A stretch of 64,000 nucleotides of DNA from the NCBI RefSeq assembly GCF_024435355.1, contig NZ_JAMJWG010000021.1, positions 1-64,000 of the forward strand, read 5' to 3'. Position numbers and translations under genes: made by a program. The notes below the pieces were generated by a model, which was not told where the DNA came from, ran no database searches, and worked only from the letters and a program-made list of their open reading frames with translations. Each line of letters opens with the position of its first letter. Within the stretch, counting starts at the first letter, position 1. Positions 15,815 to 24,603 of this stretch are shown piece by piece. This DNA is from Streptomyces odontomachi (GTDB taxonomy: Bacteria; Actinomycetota; Actinomycetes; Streptomycetales; Streptomycetaceae).

Positions 15815-17389
15815 TCAGCCGGCGAACCATCGCACCGGCCGCGGCGCCAGGTTCTGGTACACGTGCTTGGTCTCGCGGTACTCGGCGAGCCCCGCCGGGC
15901 CCAGCTCGCGGCCCACGCCCGACTTGCCGAAGCCGCCCCACTCCGCCTGCGGCAGATAGGGGTGGAAGTCGTTGATCCACACGGTGCCGTGCCGCATCCG
16001 GCGCGCGACCCGGCGGGCGCGACCCGCGTCCGCCGTCCACACGGCGCCCGCCAGGCCGTACTCGGTGTCGTTGGCGAGTGCCACGGCCTCGTCCTCGTCG
16101 GTGAAGGTCTCGACGGTCAGCACGGGTCCGAACACCTCCTCGCGCACCACCCGCATACCGCGGTGGCACCGGTCGAGCACGGTCGGCTCGTAGAAGTAGC
16201 CGGTGGCGGGGCGGACCTCGGACGGCGGCGGGACCTTGCCGCCGGTGCGCAGCACGGCGCCCTCGGCGAGCGCCGACGCCACGTGGTCCGCGGTCCTCTC
16301 GCGCTGCGCGGCGGAGATCATGGGCCCGCACTCGACGCCGTCCGCGGTGCCGCGGCCGAGCCGGATCAGCGCCGCCCGGCGGGCCAGTTCGGCCACGAAC
16401 CGGCTCCGTACGGACTCCTCGACGATCAGCCGGCCGCCGGCCGAGCAGACCTGGCCGCTGTGGATGAACGCGGCGTTGAGCGCCTGGTCGACGGCGGTGT
16501 CGAAGCCCTCGTCGGTGGCGCAGGCGTCGGCGAAGACCACGTTCGGGTTCTTGCCGCCGAGTTCGAGCGCCACCTTCTTCACGCCGGCCGCGGCCAGCTC
16601 GGCGACCTTGACGCCGCTGACCAGGCCGCCGGTGAACGACACCAGGTCCACGCCGGGGTGCGCGGCGAGCCGGGCGCCGACCGGGTCACCGGGGCCGGTC
16701 ACGATGTTCGCGACACCCGCCGGCAACCCGGCCTCGGTGAGCAGCCGGACGAGTGCGACGGTGCTGAGCGGGGTGATCTCACTCGGCTTGATCACGAAGG
16801 TGTTCCCCGCGGCGAGCGCCGGGGCGATCTTCCAGCTGGCCTGCAACAGCGGGTAGTTCCACGGTGTGATGAGCGCGCAGACTCCGACGGGTTCATGGAC
16901 GACGACGCTGTGCACGGTGGCCGAACCGGTGTCGACGACCCGGCCGGCGTCCTCCGCGCCCACCAGGTCGGCGTAGTAACGGAAGGCGTCGGCGACGCAG
17001 TCGACGTCGGCGCCGCCCTCCGCGAGGGTCTTGCCGGTGTCGTGGCTCTCCAGCAGTGCGAGTTCCGCGCGGCCCGCGGTGAGCAGCGCGGCGGCCCGGT
17101 GCAGCAGCGCGGCACGTTCGGCGGGCGGGGTGTGCGGCCACGGGCCCGCGTCGAAGGCGGCCCGGGCGGCCGCCACGGCGTCGTCCGCGTCCTCGGCGCC
17201 GGCCTCGGGGACCCGCGCGAGCGTGCTGCCGTCCGCCGGGTCGACGATCTCGCGCGCCTTCCCGGAACGGGCCGCGCGCCACTCGCCTCCGACGTGGATG
17301 CCGTGCTCGGCACGCACGCGCAGGTGGTGGTCCGCATCTGCGTGGATGCGCTGGTCTGCACCCACGTGGATGCTCTGGTCTGCGGACAC
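15815..17389 (-). CDS. Betaine aldehyde dehydrogenase family enzyme
   Basis: An NAD(P)-dependent aldehyde dehydrogenase of about 524 residues. It has LELGGKNPNVVFADAC and the catalytic-cysteine motif SGQVCSAGG (cysteine about 315), followed by the EEVFGPVL segment; the usual FTGS motif reads FTGG here. Together with the GMC oxidoreductase it would oxidise betaine aldehyde to glycine betaine. Start choice: the GTG at 17389 follows a GGAAGG site; an ATG at 17494 is possible but adds atypical sequence. Even so the N-terminus carries an extra ~25 residues made of IHVGADQ-like repeats encoded by 24-bp tandem DNA repeats, before the family start HVGGEWRAA. First gene of the betaine operon. Confidence 0.87.
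   Translation of the reverse strand: MSADQSIHVGADQRIHADADHHLRVRAEHGIHVGGEWRAARSGKAREIVDPADGSTLARVPEAGAEDADDAVAAARAAFDAGPWPHTPPAERAALLHRAAALLTAGRAELALLESHDTGKTLAEGGADVDCVADAFRYYADLVGAEDAGRVVDTGSATVHSVVVHEPVGVCALITPWNYPLLQASWKIAPALAAGNTFVIKPSEITPLSTVALVRLLTEAGLPAGVANIVTGPGDPVGARLAAHPGVDLVSFTGGLVSGVKVAELAAAGVKKVALELGGKNPNVVFADACATDEGFDTAVDQALNAAFIHSGQVCSAGGRLIVEESVRSRFVAELARRAALIRLGRGTADGVECGPMISAAQRERTADHVASALAEGAVLRTGGKVPPPSEVRPATGYFYEPTVLDRCHRGMRVVREEVFGPVLTVETFTDEDEAVALANDTEYGLAGAVWTADAGRARRVARRMRHGTVWINDFHPYLPQAEWGGFGKSGVGRELGPAGLAEYRETKHVYQNLAPRPVRWFAG
17293..17388. repeat. 24-bp degenerate tandem repeats at the 5' end of the aldehyde dehydrogenase gene
   Basis: Two near-identical 24-base units (17341-17364 and 17365-17388, each beginning CGTGGATGC) are followed upstream in the gene by two more diverged units (about 17293-17340). 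They are in frame and encode the repeated HVGADQ-type residues. Confidence 0.7.
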
Positions 17390-17589
17390 GTTCCGTACGC
17401 CTTCCGTTGCACTCTGCTGTGAACCTGCCGCCGGCCGGTCCTCACTGCGGCCGTGAGCTTGTTCCCGCGGTGGCCGAAACCATGCGGAATCCATGACGGA
17501 ACGTATGCCGTATCACTGCGAGTGCGGCCCGCGGACCAGGAACTTACGCTGAGGATTGCCGAGGACACGGCAGTCCAGGAGGTGGTGTG

Positions 17590-18456
17590 ATGACCGGAAC
17601 GTCGCCCACGGGGCCGCGGCGCGACGCCCGACGGACACGCAGGCTGGCCGGCTACGGCCTGCTGGCCGCGGCGGGCTGCACCGGCCTCGCCGTGCTGGTC
17701 GTGCCCGCGGCATCCACCGGCGCAGGAGCCGCCCCGGCCGGTGCGTCCCGGCCCGTCCCGGCCGGCGCGCTCGCCACCGGCAGCGACAACGGCATCGAGC
17801 AGCAGAGCGCCCGGACCATCGCCGCCCGGGCGAGAAAGGCCATGCTCGACGCCGACTCCCTGCACGCCCGGCTCACCGACAGGCGGGCCCGCACCGGCAC
17901 CCACCGCCCCTCGGCGCTGGACGTCACGCTGGACCGGCACGGCAACTGCACGGGGAAGGTGACCCTCGGCCAGGGCGGCAGCGTGCAGGTGATCAAGCGC
18001 GGCAACGAGGTCTGGGTACGGCCCGACCAGCAGTTCTGGAAGTCACAGGTGTCGTCCACGGCGGCCCGCGCAATCACCCGGGTACTGGGCGACCGCTACG
18101 TGCGCGGCAACGTGCACGACGCCCTGCTGAAGCGCGCGGCCCGGTTCTGCGACCTGGACACCTTCGACCGGGAGATCAAGGGCGCCAGCACCGGCGCCAA
18201 CGCCCTGCACAAGGGCAAGCCGACCACGGTCTCCGGCACCCGCACCGTCCCCCTGACCGGTCGGCGGGACGCCAGGTCGGTGTCGCTCTGGGTCGCGGCC
18301 GAGGGCACCCCGTACCCGCTCAAGGCCACGGCACAGGACAGCCACCGGACCGTGACCACCACCCTGGACGCCTTCAACCGACCGGTCCCGTCGGCCACTC
18401 CGTCCGCCGGCGACTCGGTGGACGTGGCCAAGTTGAAGGAGCAGCTGCCGGGTTAG
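17590..18456 (+). CDS. Secreted LppX/LprG-like protein
   Basis: A 288-residue exported protein. An Arg-rich start (RRDARRTRR) and a hydrophobic segment (LLAAAGCTGLAVLVV) form a signal peptide; LAAAGC could be a weak lipobox, but a twin-arginine-like or ordinary Sec signal is also possible. The mature region (ARKAMLDADSLHARL, then strands such as LDVTLDRHGNCTGKV and GSVQVIKRGNEVWVRPD) resembles the LppX/LprG-type fold of actinobacterial cell-envelope lipoproteins. GGAGG sits 8 bases before this ATG, which is preferred to the adjacent GTG at 17587. Divergent from the betaine operon and convergent with mdh. Role unknown. Confidence 0.72.
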   Translation: MTGTSPTGPRRDARRTRRLAGYGLLAAAGCTGLAVLVVPAASTGAGAAPAGASRPVPAGALATGSDNGIEQQSARTIAARARKAMLDADSLHARLTDRRARTGTHRPSALDVTLDRHGNCTGKVTLGQGGSVQVIKRGNEVWVRPDQQFWKSQVSSTAARAITRVLGDRYVRGNVHDALLKRAARFCDLDTFDREIKGASTGANALHKGKPTTVSGTRTVPLTGRRDARSVSLWVAAEGTPYPLKATAQDSHRTVTTTLDAFNRPVPSATPSAGDSVDVAKLKEQLPG

Positions 18457-18478
18457 CGGGCCGGCTGCCGGGTTCATA

Positions 18479-18662
18479 GGGGCGCGGGGAACTGCGCGAC
18501 AAGCCACGACGAGACCGTCAGGTCGTCACCGTCCCGGTGGGGCCGTCTCTGTCGTGTCCGGACCACCGACCGGTGAGGGCTGGTCGCGCAGTTCCCCGCG
18601 CCCCTTATTGGCGCCTTCGGCGCCACTCGCGGCGGAGCCGCATATCGGCAGACCCGCGCCAC
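18479..18662. repeat. Streptomyces repetitive element with 22-bp inverted repeat; likely bidirectional terminator
   Basis: A perfect 22-bp inverted repeat (arms 18479-18500 and 18583-18604, arm sequence starting GGGGCGCGGGGAACTGCGCG) is followed by GCGGAGCCGCATAT and CCGCGCC blocks. This type of element is common between Streptomyces genes. Here it lies between two converging genes and should end both transcripts. Parts of it recur in frame inside the ATPase gene (13887-14040) and a baseplate gene (about 55855-55945). Confidence 0.8.
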
Positions 18663-18678
18663 CTTGCGGGCGCGTTCG

Positions 18679-19668
18679 TCAGATCAGGCCGAGCGAGCGG
18701 ACCGCCTCGCGCTCCTCCGTGAGCTCCTTGACGGAGGCGTCGATGCGGGGGCGGGAGAAGTCGTTGATCTCCAGGCCCTGGACGATCTCGTACCGGCCGT
18801 CCTCGGTGGTCACCGGGAAGGACGAGATCAGGCCCTCGGGGACGCCGTAGGAACCGTCCGACGGCACGGCCATGGAGGTCCAGTCGCCGTCCGCGGTGCC
18901 GTTGACCCAGGTGTGGACGTGGTCGATGGCGGCGTTCGCAGCGGAGGCGGCGGAGGAGGCGCCGCGTGCCTCGATGATGGCGGCGCCGCGCTTGGCGACG
19001 GTCGGGATGAACTCCTCGGCCAGCCACTTCTCGTCGTTCACGGCCTCGGCGGCGCTCTTGCCGGCGATCGTGGCCTGGAAGATGTCCGGGTACTGGGTGG
19101 CGGAGTGGTTGCCCCAGATGGTCAGGCGCTTGATGTCGGCGACGGAGGATCCGGTCCGCTTGGCGAGCTGGGTCAGCGCGCGGTTGTGGTCGAGCCGGGT
19201 CATCGCGGTGAACCGCTCGGCCGGCACGTCCGGGGCCGCGGCCTGGGCGATCAGGGCGTTGGTGTTGGCCGGGTTGCCCACCACGAGGACCTTGACGTCG
19301 TCCGCCGCGTGGTCGTTGATGGCCTTGCCCTGCGGCTTGAAGATGCCGCCGTTGGCCTCCAGCAGGTCACCGCGCTCCATGCCCTTCGTACGCGGGCGGG
19401 CGCCCACGAGCAGCGCCACGTTGGTGCCGTCGAACGCGACGTTCGGGTCGTCGCTGATGTCGATGCCGGAGAGCAGCGGGAAGGCGCAGTCGTCCAGTTC
19501 CATGGCGGTGCCCTCGGCGGCCTTCAGGGCCGGGGTGATCTCCAGCAGTCGCAGCCGGACCGGCACGTCCGCGCCGAGCAGCTGGCCGGAGGCGATGCGG
19601 AAGAGCAGTGCGTAGCCGATCTGGCCGGCCGCGCCGGTGACGGTTACGTTCACAGGAGTGCGGGTCAT
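18679..19668 (-). CDS. mdh: Malate dehydrogenase
   Basis: A 329-residue NAD-dependent malate dehydrogenase of the TCA cycle. The Rossmann motif GAAGQIGY is at residues 12-19, VVGNPANTNA near 130, substrate arginine in MTRLDHNR near 160, and the catalytic histidine in WGNHSATQYPD near 186. Length is exactly that of the actinobacterial MDH group. The ATG at 19668 follows GGAGA at a good distance. A strong hairpin lies about 140 bases upstream in its leader. Neighbouring sucC/sucD encode another TCA step. Confidence 0.97.
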   Translation of the reverse strand: MTRTPVNVTVTGAAGQIGYALLFRIASGQLLGADVPVRLRLLEITPALKAAEGTAMELDDCAFPLLSGIDISDDPNVAFDGTNVALLVGARPRTKGMERGDLLEANGGIFKPQGKAINDHAADDVKVLVVGNPANTNALIAQAAAPDVPAERFTAMTRLDHNRALTQLAKRTGSSVADIKRLTIWGNHSATQYPDIFQATIAGKSAAEAVNDEKWLAEEFIPTVAKRGAAIIEARGASSAASAANAAIDHVHTWVNGTADGDWTSMAVPSDGSYGVPEGLISSFPVTTEDGRYEIVQGLEINDFSRPRIDASVKELTEEREAVRSLGLI

Positions 19669-19805
19669 GGCGTTCTCCGTAGGACAGCTGGCGGACGATC
19701 TCTCGGCGTCAAGAGATCTGGTGGTCAGGCTATCGCGCCGGATACGGAGCAGCAGCGCAGGGCGGACGGTGTGGCCTGGCCCACAGCCCCGCACCCCGCG
19801 CGCAA

Positions 19806-19851
19806 ACGGCGGCCGTCCTCGCCCGAGGGAGGAGGCGAGGACGGCCGCCGT
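19806..19851. terminator. Perfect 18-bp hairpin upstream of mdh
   Basis: ACGGCGGCCGTCCTCGCC (19806-19823) pairs perfectly with 19834-19851 across a 10-base loop. It lies 138 bases before the mdh start on the minus strand, with no gene ending nearby on either strand. It is either the terminator of an unannotated RNA or a leader structure of mdh. Confidence 0.55.
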
Positions 19852-20215
19852 CGGGATCGACCGATCCCGTGGGGGTACCGTGCGCGTTCCCCCGTTCGGC
19901 AGGTCCATGCCCAACTGCGGTGACTTTCCTGTGCACATGCGGAGACGTCGACACCGGGGCACGTCAACAGCGTTGTGCACGTCTCGTTGCGAGGCGCTGA
20001 CCTGGTAGCGGAATGGCAACCTCCGCGCTACGGCGCCCTGACAGCCCTTGCTCTGCCCCCCGCCCGTCCATGAACCTATGGGAAACGGCCGACGGGCAAG
20101 CAGTACGCACGCGGTACACCGGCAGTACGCAAACCTGCGTACCCGGGTACGGACGCGGTATCACGGGGGAGCCCACACGGCCGGCGCGCCGGCTACGGCA
20201 CGGCGCCGCACGAAC

Positions 20216-20257
20216 GACGGCGCCCGTCCTTCATCGGGGGAGAGGACGGGCGCCGTC
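20216..20257. terminator. 15-bp hairpin followed by TTTCGTCTT
   Basis: GACGGCGCCCGTCCT (20216-20230) pairs with AGGACGGGCGCCGTC (20243-20257) across a 12-base loop, with TTTCGTCTT following on the plus strand. It lies 55 bases beyond the end of the DUF3017 gene (minus strand), so it may end that transcript; the T-rich side instead suits a plus-strand transcript. Confidence 0.6.
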
Positions 20258-20311
20258 TTTCGTCTTCGCTCAGCTCATCGTTCCGCCTGCGCTCAGCTGC
20301 TCTCCATGCAC

Positions 20312-20851
20312 TCAGCTGATCGTGTAGTGCAGGGTGTCGTCCAGGAACGGGATCTCCAGCAACGGATGCGGCTGCGCCATCAGCGCCAGCAGGGTTATGA
20401 CGACGCCCAGTACCCCGTACGTGACCATGTCCGTGAAGCGGGAGCGCACCGCCAGCATGCCCACCGACGGCAGCGCCCAGCGCAGCACCGCACCCGCCAT
20501 GAGCGCCAGCCCGACCAGCAGGGTGCCGGCCCTGAACAGGTCGAACGCGGTCAGCAGCAGCCCGAGGGCGCCTACCGCGAGCACCGCGATGAGCGGCCAC
20601 TGCCGGGCCGAGGCCGGGGCGTCACCGGGCGCGGCACGGCCGCCGCCCTCGGGCCGTGCGGTGTCCCGGGTGAAGCGCGGGAAGCGCCGCGAGGGGCGCG
20701 CCGGAGCCGTCGCCCCGGACGGGCCGCCGTCCACCGCCTCCAGGCCGCCGTCCACCGTCGCCGGGGCGGCATCAGCCGTCGCCGGGGCGGCGTCCGCTGC
20801 CGGCCCGGATCCGTCGTGCGTGTGGTCCCGTTCGGTCGGCTCAGTCGGCAC
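20312..20851 (-). CDS. DUF3017 family membrane protein
   Basis: A 179-residue protein with a long polar Ala/Asp/Pro-rich N-terminus (about 90 residues, containing AADAAPATADAAPATVDGG-type repeats) and three membrane segments near the C-terminus (WPLIAVLAVGALGLLLTAF, GTLLVGLALMAGAVLRWAL, TYGVLGVVITLLALMA). This is the arrangement of DUF3017 proteins, which in actinobacteria regularly follow folD. The GTG at 20851 is chosen because GGAGG lies 9 bases before it; another GTG at 20860 is possible. It overlaps the folD stop region, so the two are co-translated. Function unknown. Confidence 0.78.
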   Translation of the reverse strand: MPTEPTERDHTHDGSGPAADAAPATADAAPATVDGGLEAVDGGPSGATAPARPSRRFPRFTRDTARPEGGGRAAPGDAPASARQWPLIAVLAVGALGLLLTAFDLFRAGTLLVGLALMAGAVLRWALPSVGMLAVRSRFTDMVTYGVLGVVITLLALMAQPHPLLEIPFLDDTLHYTIS

Positions 20852-21713
20852 GGTGTGCACCCTCCGCGTTGCGCTCGGCCGCCTCGACCACGTTGACCAG
20901 GAGCTGGGCACGCGTCATGGGGCCCACGCCGCCGGGGTTCGGGGAGATCCAGCCGGCGACCTCGGTGACCCCGGGGTGCACATCGCCGACGATCTTGCCG
21001 TGCTCGTCACGCGAGACCCCGACGTCGAGCACGGCGGCGCCCGGCTTGACGTCCGCCGGCTTGATCAGGTGCGGCACCCCGGCGGCGGCCACGATGATGT
21101 CGGCGCGCCGCAGATGCCCCGACAGGTCACGGGTGCCGGTGTGGCACTGGGTCACGGTGGCGTTCTCGGAGCGGCGGGTGAGCAGCAGCGGCATGGGGCG
21201 GCCGATGGTGACACCGCGGCCGACCACGACCACGTCGGCGCCCTTGATCTCCACGCCGTGCTGCCTCAGCAGCCGGATGATCCCGAACGGGGTGCAGGGC
21301 AGCGGCGCCGGTACGCCCAGCACGAGGCGGCCGAGGTTCGTCGGGTGCAGGCCGTCGGCGTCCTTGTCGGGGTCCATCAGCTCCAGGACGCGGTTCTCGT
21401 CGATGCCCTTGGGCAGCGGCAGCTGGACGATGTAGCCGGTGCACGCCGGATCGTCGTTGAGCTCGCCGACGACCGCCTCGATCTCCTCCTGGGTGGCGGT
21501 CGCCGGCAGTTCGCGCTGGATGGAGGCGATGCCGACCTGGGCGCAGTCGCGGTGCTTGCCCGCGACGTACTTCTGGCTGCCCGGGTCGTCACCGACCAGC
21601 AGGGTGCCGAGACCCGGAGTGATGCCCCGCTCCCTGAGGGCCGCCACGCGGGCGGCCAGGTCGGACTTGATCGCGGCTGCGGTGGCCTTGCCATCGAGAA
21701 TCTGGGCGGTCAT
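20841..21713 (-). CDS. folD: Methylene-THF dehydrogenase / methenyl-THF cyclohydrolase
   Basis: A 290-residue bifunctional enzyme that oxidises 5,10-methylene-THF and hydrolyses methenyl-THF to 10-formyl-THF, the formyl donor for PurN and PurH (both encoded nearby). The active-site pair Tyr49 and Lys53 (QKYVAGKHRDC) aligns with the classical YxxxK. YIVQLPLPK, PDKDADGLHPTNLG and PNPGGVGPMT are all present. In the cofactor loop the usual GRS reads GRG (VVGRGVTIGRPMP), a conservative variation in actinobacteria. The ATG at 21713 follows a GAGG-containing site. Downstream DUF3017 overlaps it. Confidence 0.96.
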   Translation of the reverse strand: MTAQILDGKATAAAIKSDLAARVAALRERGITPGLGTLLVGDDPGSQKYVAGKHRDCAQVGIASIQRELPATATQEEIEAVVGELNDDPACTGYIVQLPLPKGIDENRVLELMDPDKDADGLHPTNLGRLVLGVPAPLPCTPFGIIRLLRQHGVEIKGADVVVVGRGVTIGRPMPLLLTRRSENATVTQCHTGTRDLSGHLRRADIIVAAAGVPHLIKPADVKPGAAVLDVGVSRDEHGKIVGDVHPGVTEVAGWISPNPGGVGPMTRAQLLVNVVEAAERNAEGAHRAD

Positions 21714-22056
21714 GCCCTCATCCTCCCGGATGAGGAGCCCTTGGTTCCAATCCGTGTCGGGTACCGGACAGCGCCGGCTCCGACACGGCCCGGACCCGGC
21801 ACGGAACGGGCGGCACGGAAAGCGGCACGGAGAGACAGGGATCACAGGAGGGGCCGGAGGGGCGGGAGCCAAGATCGACGAGATTGCACTTGCACAACAC
21901 ATGCGGGATACCGCTGGACAATCTGGCTATCTCTTCATCACGATGGTCCGCGCAGTACCGCGGACAGTGCCGGGGGGACGGGCCGCCTCTGTAGTTCTCC
22001 TTCCTCCTTAGCAAGCCGCGATCGTCCCCGCGCTTCCGACGGAGGAACACCACCTC
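21714..22056. other. Divergent promoter region between folD and the RDD gene
   Basis: No gene seen. It must hold the promoters for folD (minus) and the RDD gene (plus). TTGCAC occurs twice close together near 21883-21895. No ZTP riboswitch like that of glyA is visible ahead of folD. Confidence 0.5.
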
Positions 22057-22848
22057 ATGAGTTTCGGCGATCCGAACAATCCCTACGGGCAGCAGCCACA
22101 GCAGCCCCAGCAGCCCCCGGGCGGCCAGCCCAACTACGGCTACCCCCAGCAACCGCAGGGCCAGCCGGGCCAGCCGGGCTACGGCTACCCGCAGCAGCCG
22201 CAGGGCCAGCCCGGATACGGCTACCCCCAGCAGCAGCCGGGCCAGCCCGGTCAGCCCGGCTACGGCTACCCGCAGTACCCGCAGGCGCCCGGCACCCTCC
22301 AGGCGAACAACGGCCTGATCAACATCGGTTACCTGGGCACCGTCCAGCTGGCGACCATGGGGCAGCGGTTCCTCGCCCGGCTGGTGGACGGGGTGATCCT
22401 CGGCGCGGTCTTCTCGATCATCCTGTTCGGCGGGTTGGCCGGCACGATCGGCATCGGCTCCAGCACCGTGGACGACTGCGATCCGAACTCGCCGGACTAC
22501 TACTCCTGCCTGAACGACCAGACCGACAAGGCGATGGGCGGCCTCGCCGCGTTCTTCCTGATCATCGCCATACTCGCCGGCCTGATGCTGCTCTACGAGT
22601 GGCTGATGATCGGCATCACCGGTGCCACGCTCGGCAAGCGCGCCCTCGGTCTGCGCGTCGTGCGGGAGACCACCGGTGAGGTGCCGGGCATCGGCGCGGC
22701 CTTCATCCGCTACATCATCCCGATCGTCGGCGCGTTCCTCTGCTACATCGGGGCCCTGCTCGTCTACCTGTCGCCGTTCTTCGACAACACCGGCAAGCTG
22801 CAAGGCTGGCACGACCGGGCGGCCGGCACGCTGGTCATCAAGAAGTAG
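22057..22848 (+). CDS. RDD family membrane protein with Gln/Pro/Gly/Tyr-repeat N-terminus
   Basis: A 263-residue protein in two parts. Residues 1-85 are a low-complexity tract of GYGYPQQPQGQPG-like repeats. Residues about 105-263 form an RDD domain: QRFLARLVDGVILG with the first Arg and Asp of the name, then membrane helices at about 110-132, 165-190 and 220-245, and the conserved LGKRALGLRVV and WHDRAAGTLVI. GGAGG lies before the ATG. RDD proteins are small transport or sensor membrane proteins of uncertain role. The two halves meet a bidirectional terminator shared with purH. Confidence 0.88.
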   Translation: MSFGDPNNPYGQQPQQPQQPPGGQPNYGYPQQPQGQPGQPGYGYPQQPQGQPGYGYPQQQPGQPGQPGYGYPQYPQAPGTLQANNGLINIGYLGTVQLATMGQRFLARLVDGVILGAVFSIILFGGLAGTIGIGSSTVDDCDPNSPDYYSCLNDQTDKAMGGLAAFFLIIAILAGLMLLYEWLMIGITGATLGKRALGLRVVRETTGEVPGIGAAFIRYIIPIVGAFLCYIGALLVYLSPFFDNTGKLQGWHDRAAGTLVIKK

Positions 22849-22923
22849 CCGGCAGGCCGCAGCCCACCGCCTTTCGACAGGCGAACCGGCAAACAGGCAA
22901 ACAAGAGGGACAAGCAAGACAGG

Positions 22924-22962
22924 CAGCGAGGCCCGGCCGGAAGTTCCGGCCGGGCCTCGCTG
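22924..22962. terminator. Bidirectional terminator between the RDD gene and purH
   Basis: A near-perfect stem (CAGCGAGGCCCGGCCGGAA with its complement) with a tiny loop lies between the convergent ends of the RDD gene and purH. Confidence 0.8.
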
Positions 22963-22995
22963 CGTTGCGACGCCGTTCAGCGGGGGCGGACCCGC

Positions 22996-24603
22996 TCAGT
23001 GGAAGAAGTGCCGCGTCCCCGTGAAGTACATCGTCACGCCCGCCTTCTCCGCGGCCTCGACGGCCTGTTCGTCGCGGATCGAGCCACCGGGCTGGACGAT
23101 CGCCCTGACCCCGGCGGCGATGAGGATCTCCGGCCCGTCGGGGAACGGGAAGAACGCGTCGGAGGCGGCGTAGGAGCCGGTCGCCCGCTCCTCGCCGGCC
23201 CGCTGCACGGCGAGCCGGCACGAGTCGACGCGGTTGACCTGGCCCATGCCGACGCCGACGGAGGCGCCGTCCTTGGCGAGCAGGATCGCGTTGGACTTCA
23301 CGGCGCGGCACGCCCGCCAGGCGAACGCCAGCTCGCGCAGCTCCTCCGGGGAGAGCGCGGAGCCGGCCGCCAGTGTCCAGGAGGCCGGGTCGTCCCCGGC
23401 GGCCTGGAGCCGGTCGGTGGCCTGCACCAGCACGCCGCCGTCGATCTGCCGGACCTCCCGGGCGCCCGCCGGGGCGCCGAAGGCGCGCAGCACCCGGATG
23501 TTCTTCTTCCGGCTGAGCGCCTCCAGGGCGCCGTCCTCGTAGCCGGGGGCCACGATGACCTCGGTGAAGATCTCGGCGACCTGCTCGGCCAGCTCCTTGG
23601 AGACCGGGCGGTTGACGGCGATCACGCCGCCGTACGCGGACACCGGGTCGCAGGCGTGTGCCTTGCGGTGCGCCTCGGCGACGTCGGCGCCGATCGCGAT
23701 GCCGCACGGGTTGGCGTGCTTGATGATCGCGACGCACGGCTCGTCGTGGTCGTAGGCGGCGCGGCGGGCGGCGTCCGTGTCGGTGTAGTTGTTGTACGAC
23801 ATCTCCTTGCCGTGCAACTGCTCGGCCTGGGCCAGGCCACCGCCTGCCGGGTCGACGTAGAGCGCGGCGCCCTGGTGCGGGTTCTCGCCGTAGCGCAGCG
23901 TGTTCGCGCGGCGGTGGGTGGCGCCGAGGAAGTCGGGGTGGCCGCTGCCGTCGGCGGGCGCGTAGCCGTCCGCGAACCAGGACGCCACGGCCACGTCGTA
24001 CGCGGCGGTGTGCTGGAACGCCTCGGCGGCAAGCCGCTTGCGGGCCCGTAGGTCGAAGCCGCCGGCACGGACCGCCGTGAGGACGTCGCCGTAGCGCTCG
24101 GGGGCGGTGACGACGGCGACGGAGGGGTGGTTCTTGGCGGCGGCGCGGACCATCGACGGGCCGCCGATGTCGATCTGCTCCACGCACTCGTCGGGCGTGG
24201 CGCCGGAGGCGACGGTCTCCCGGAACGGGTACAGGTTGACGACCACCAGCTGGAAGGGCTCGACGCCCAGTTCCTCGAGCTGCCGCCGGTGGTCGGCCAG
24301 GCGCAGGTCGGCGAGGAGGCCGGCGTGCACCCGCGGGTGCAGGGTCTTCACCCGGCCGTCCAGGCACTCGGGGAAGCCGGTGAGCTCCTCGACCTTGGTG
24401 ACCGGCACCCCGGCAGCGGCGATCCGCCCGGCGGTGGACCCGGTGGAGACCAGCTCGACCCCGGCCTCGTGCAGGCCGCGTGCCAGGTCTTCCAGACCGG
24501 TCTTGTCGTAGACGCTGATGAGCGCCCGGCGTACGGGGACCTTCGTGTCCTGCGGGTCGTGGGCAGCGTTTGCGGCTTCGGCGGTCACGCCACTGGAAGT
24601 CAT
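22996..24603 (-). CDS. purH: Bifunctional AICAR transformylase / IMP cyclohydrolase
   Basis: A 535-residue enzyme that performs the last two steps of IMP synthesis: formylation of AICAR (ZMP) with 10-formyl-THF and ring closure. The N-terminal cyclohydrolase (about 25-165) starts RRALISVYDKTGLEDLA and has VSTGSTAG and DIGGPSMVRAAAKN. The transformylase half has TLRYGENPHQ, AIIKHANPCGIAIG and ends GVTMYFTGTRHFFH, all typical. Its ATG overlaps the purN stop (ATGA), so it is translated with purN. Its substrate ZMP is the ligand sensed by the glyA riboswitch at the other end of the window. Confidence 0.97.
   Translation of the reverse strand: MTSSGVTAEAANAAHDPQDTKVPVRRALISVYDKTGLEDLARGLHEAGVELVSTGSTAGRIAAAGVPVTKVEELTGFPECLDGRVKTLHPRVHAGLLADLRLADHRRQLEELGVEPFQLVVVNLYPFRETVASGATPDECVEQIDIGGPSMVRAAAKNHPSVAVVTAPERYGDVLTAVRAGGFDLRARKRLAAEAFQHTAAYDVAVASWFADGYAPADGSGHPDFLGATHRRANTLRYGENPHQGAALYVDPAGGGLAQAEQLHGKEMSYNNYTDTDAARRAAYDHDEPCVAIIKHANPCGIAIGADVAEAHRKAHACDPVSAYGGVIAVNRPVSKELAEQVAEIFTEVIVAPGYEDGALEALSRKKNIRVLRAFGAPAGAREVRQIDGGVLVQATDRLQAAGDDPASWTLAAGSALSPEELRELAFAWRACRAVKSNAILLAKDGASVGVGMGQVNRVDSCRLAVQRAGEERATGSYAASDAFFPFPDGPEILIAAGVRAIVQPGGSIRDEQAVEAAEKAGVTMYFTGTRHFFH

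Larger units (their letters stand above)
19669..20311. other. Intergenic region upstream of mdh with two strong hairpins
   Basis: No convincing gene on either strand. It should hold the mdh promoter and the 3' end of the folD-DUF3017 unit. It contains an 18-bp-stem hairpin at 19806-19851, a 15-bp-stem hairpin at 20216-20257, and a GTAC-rich stretch at about 20100-20160. Confidence 0.6.
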
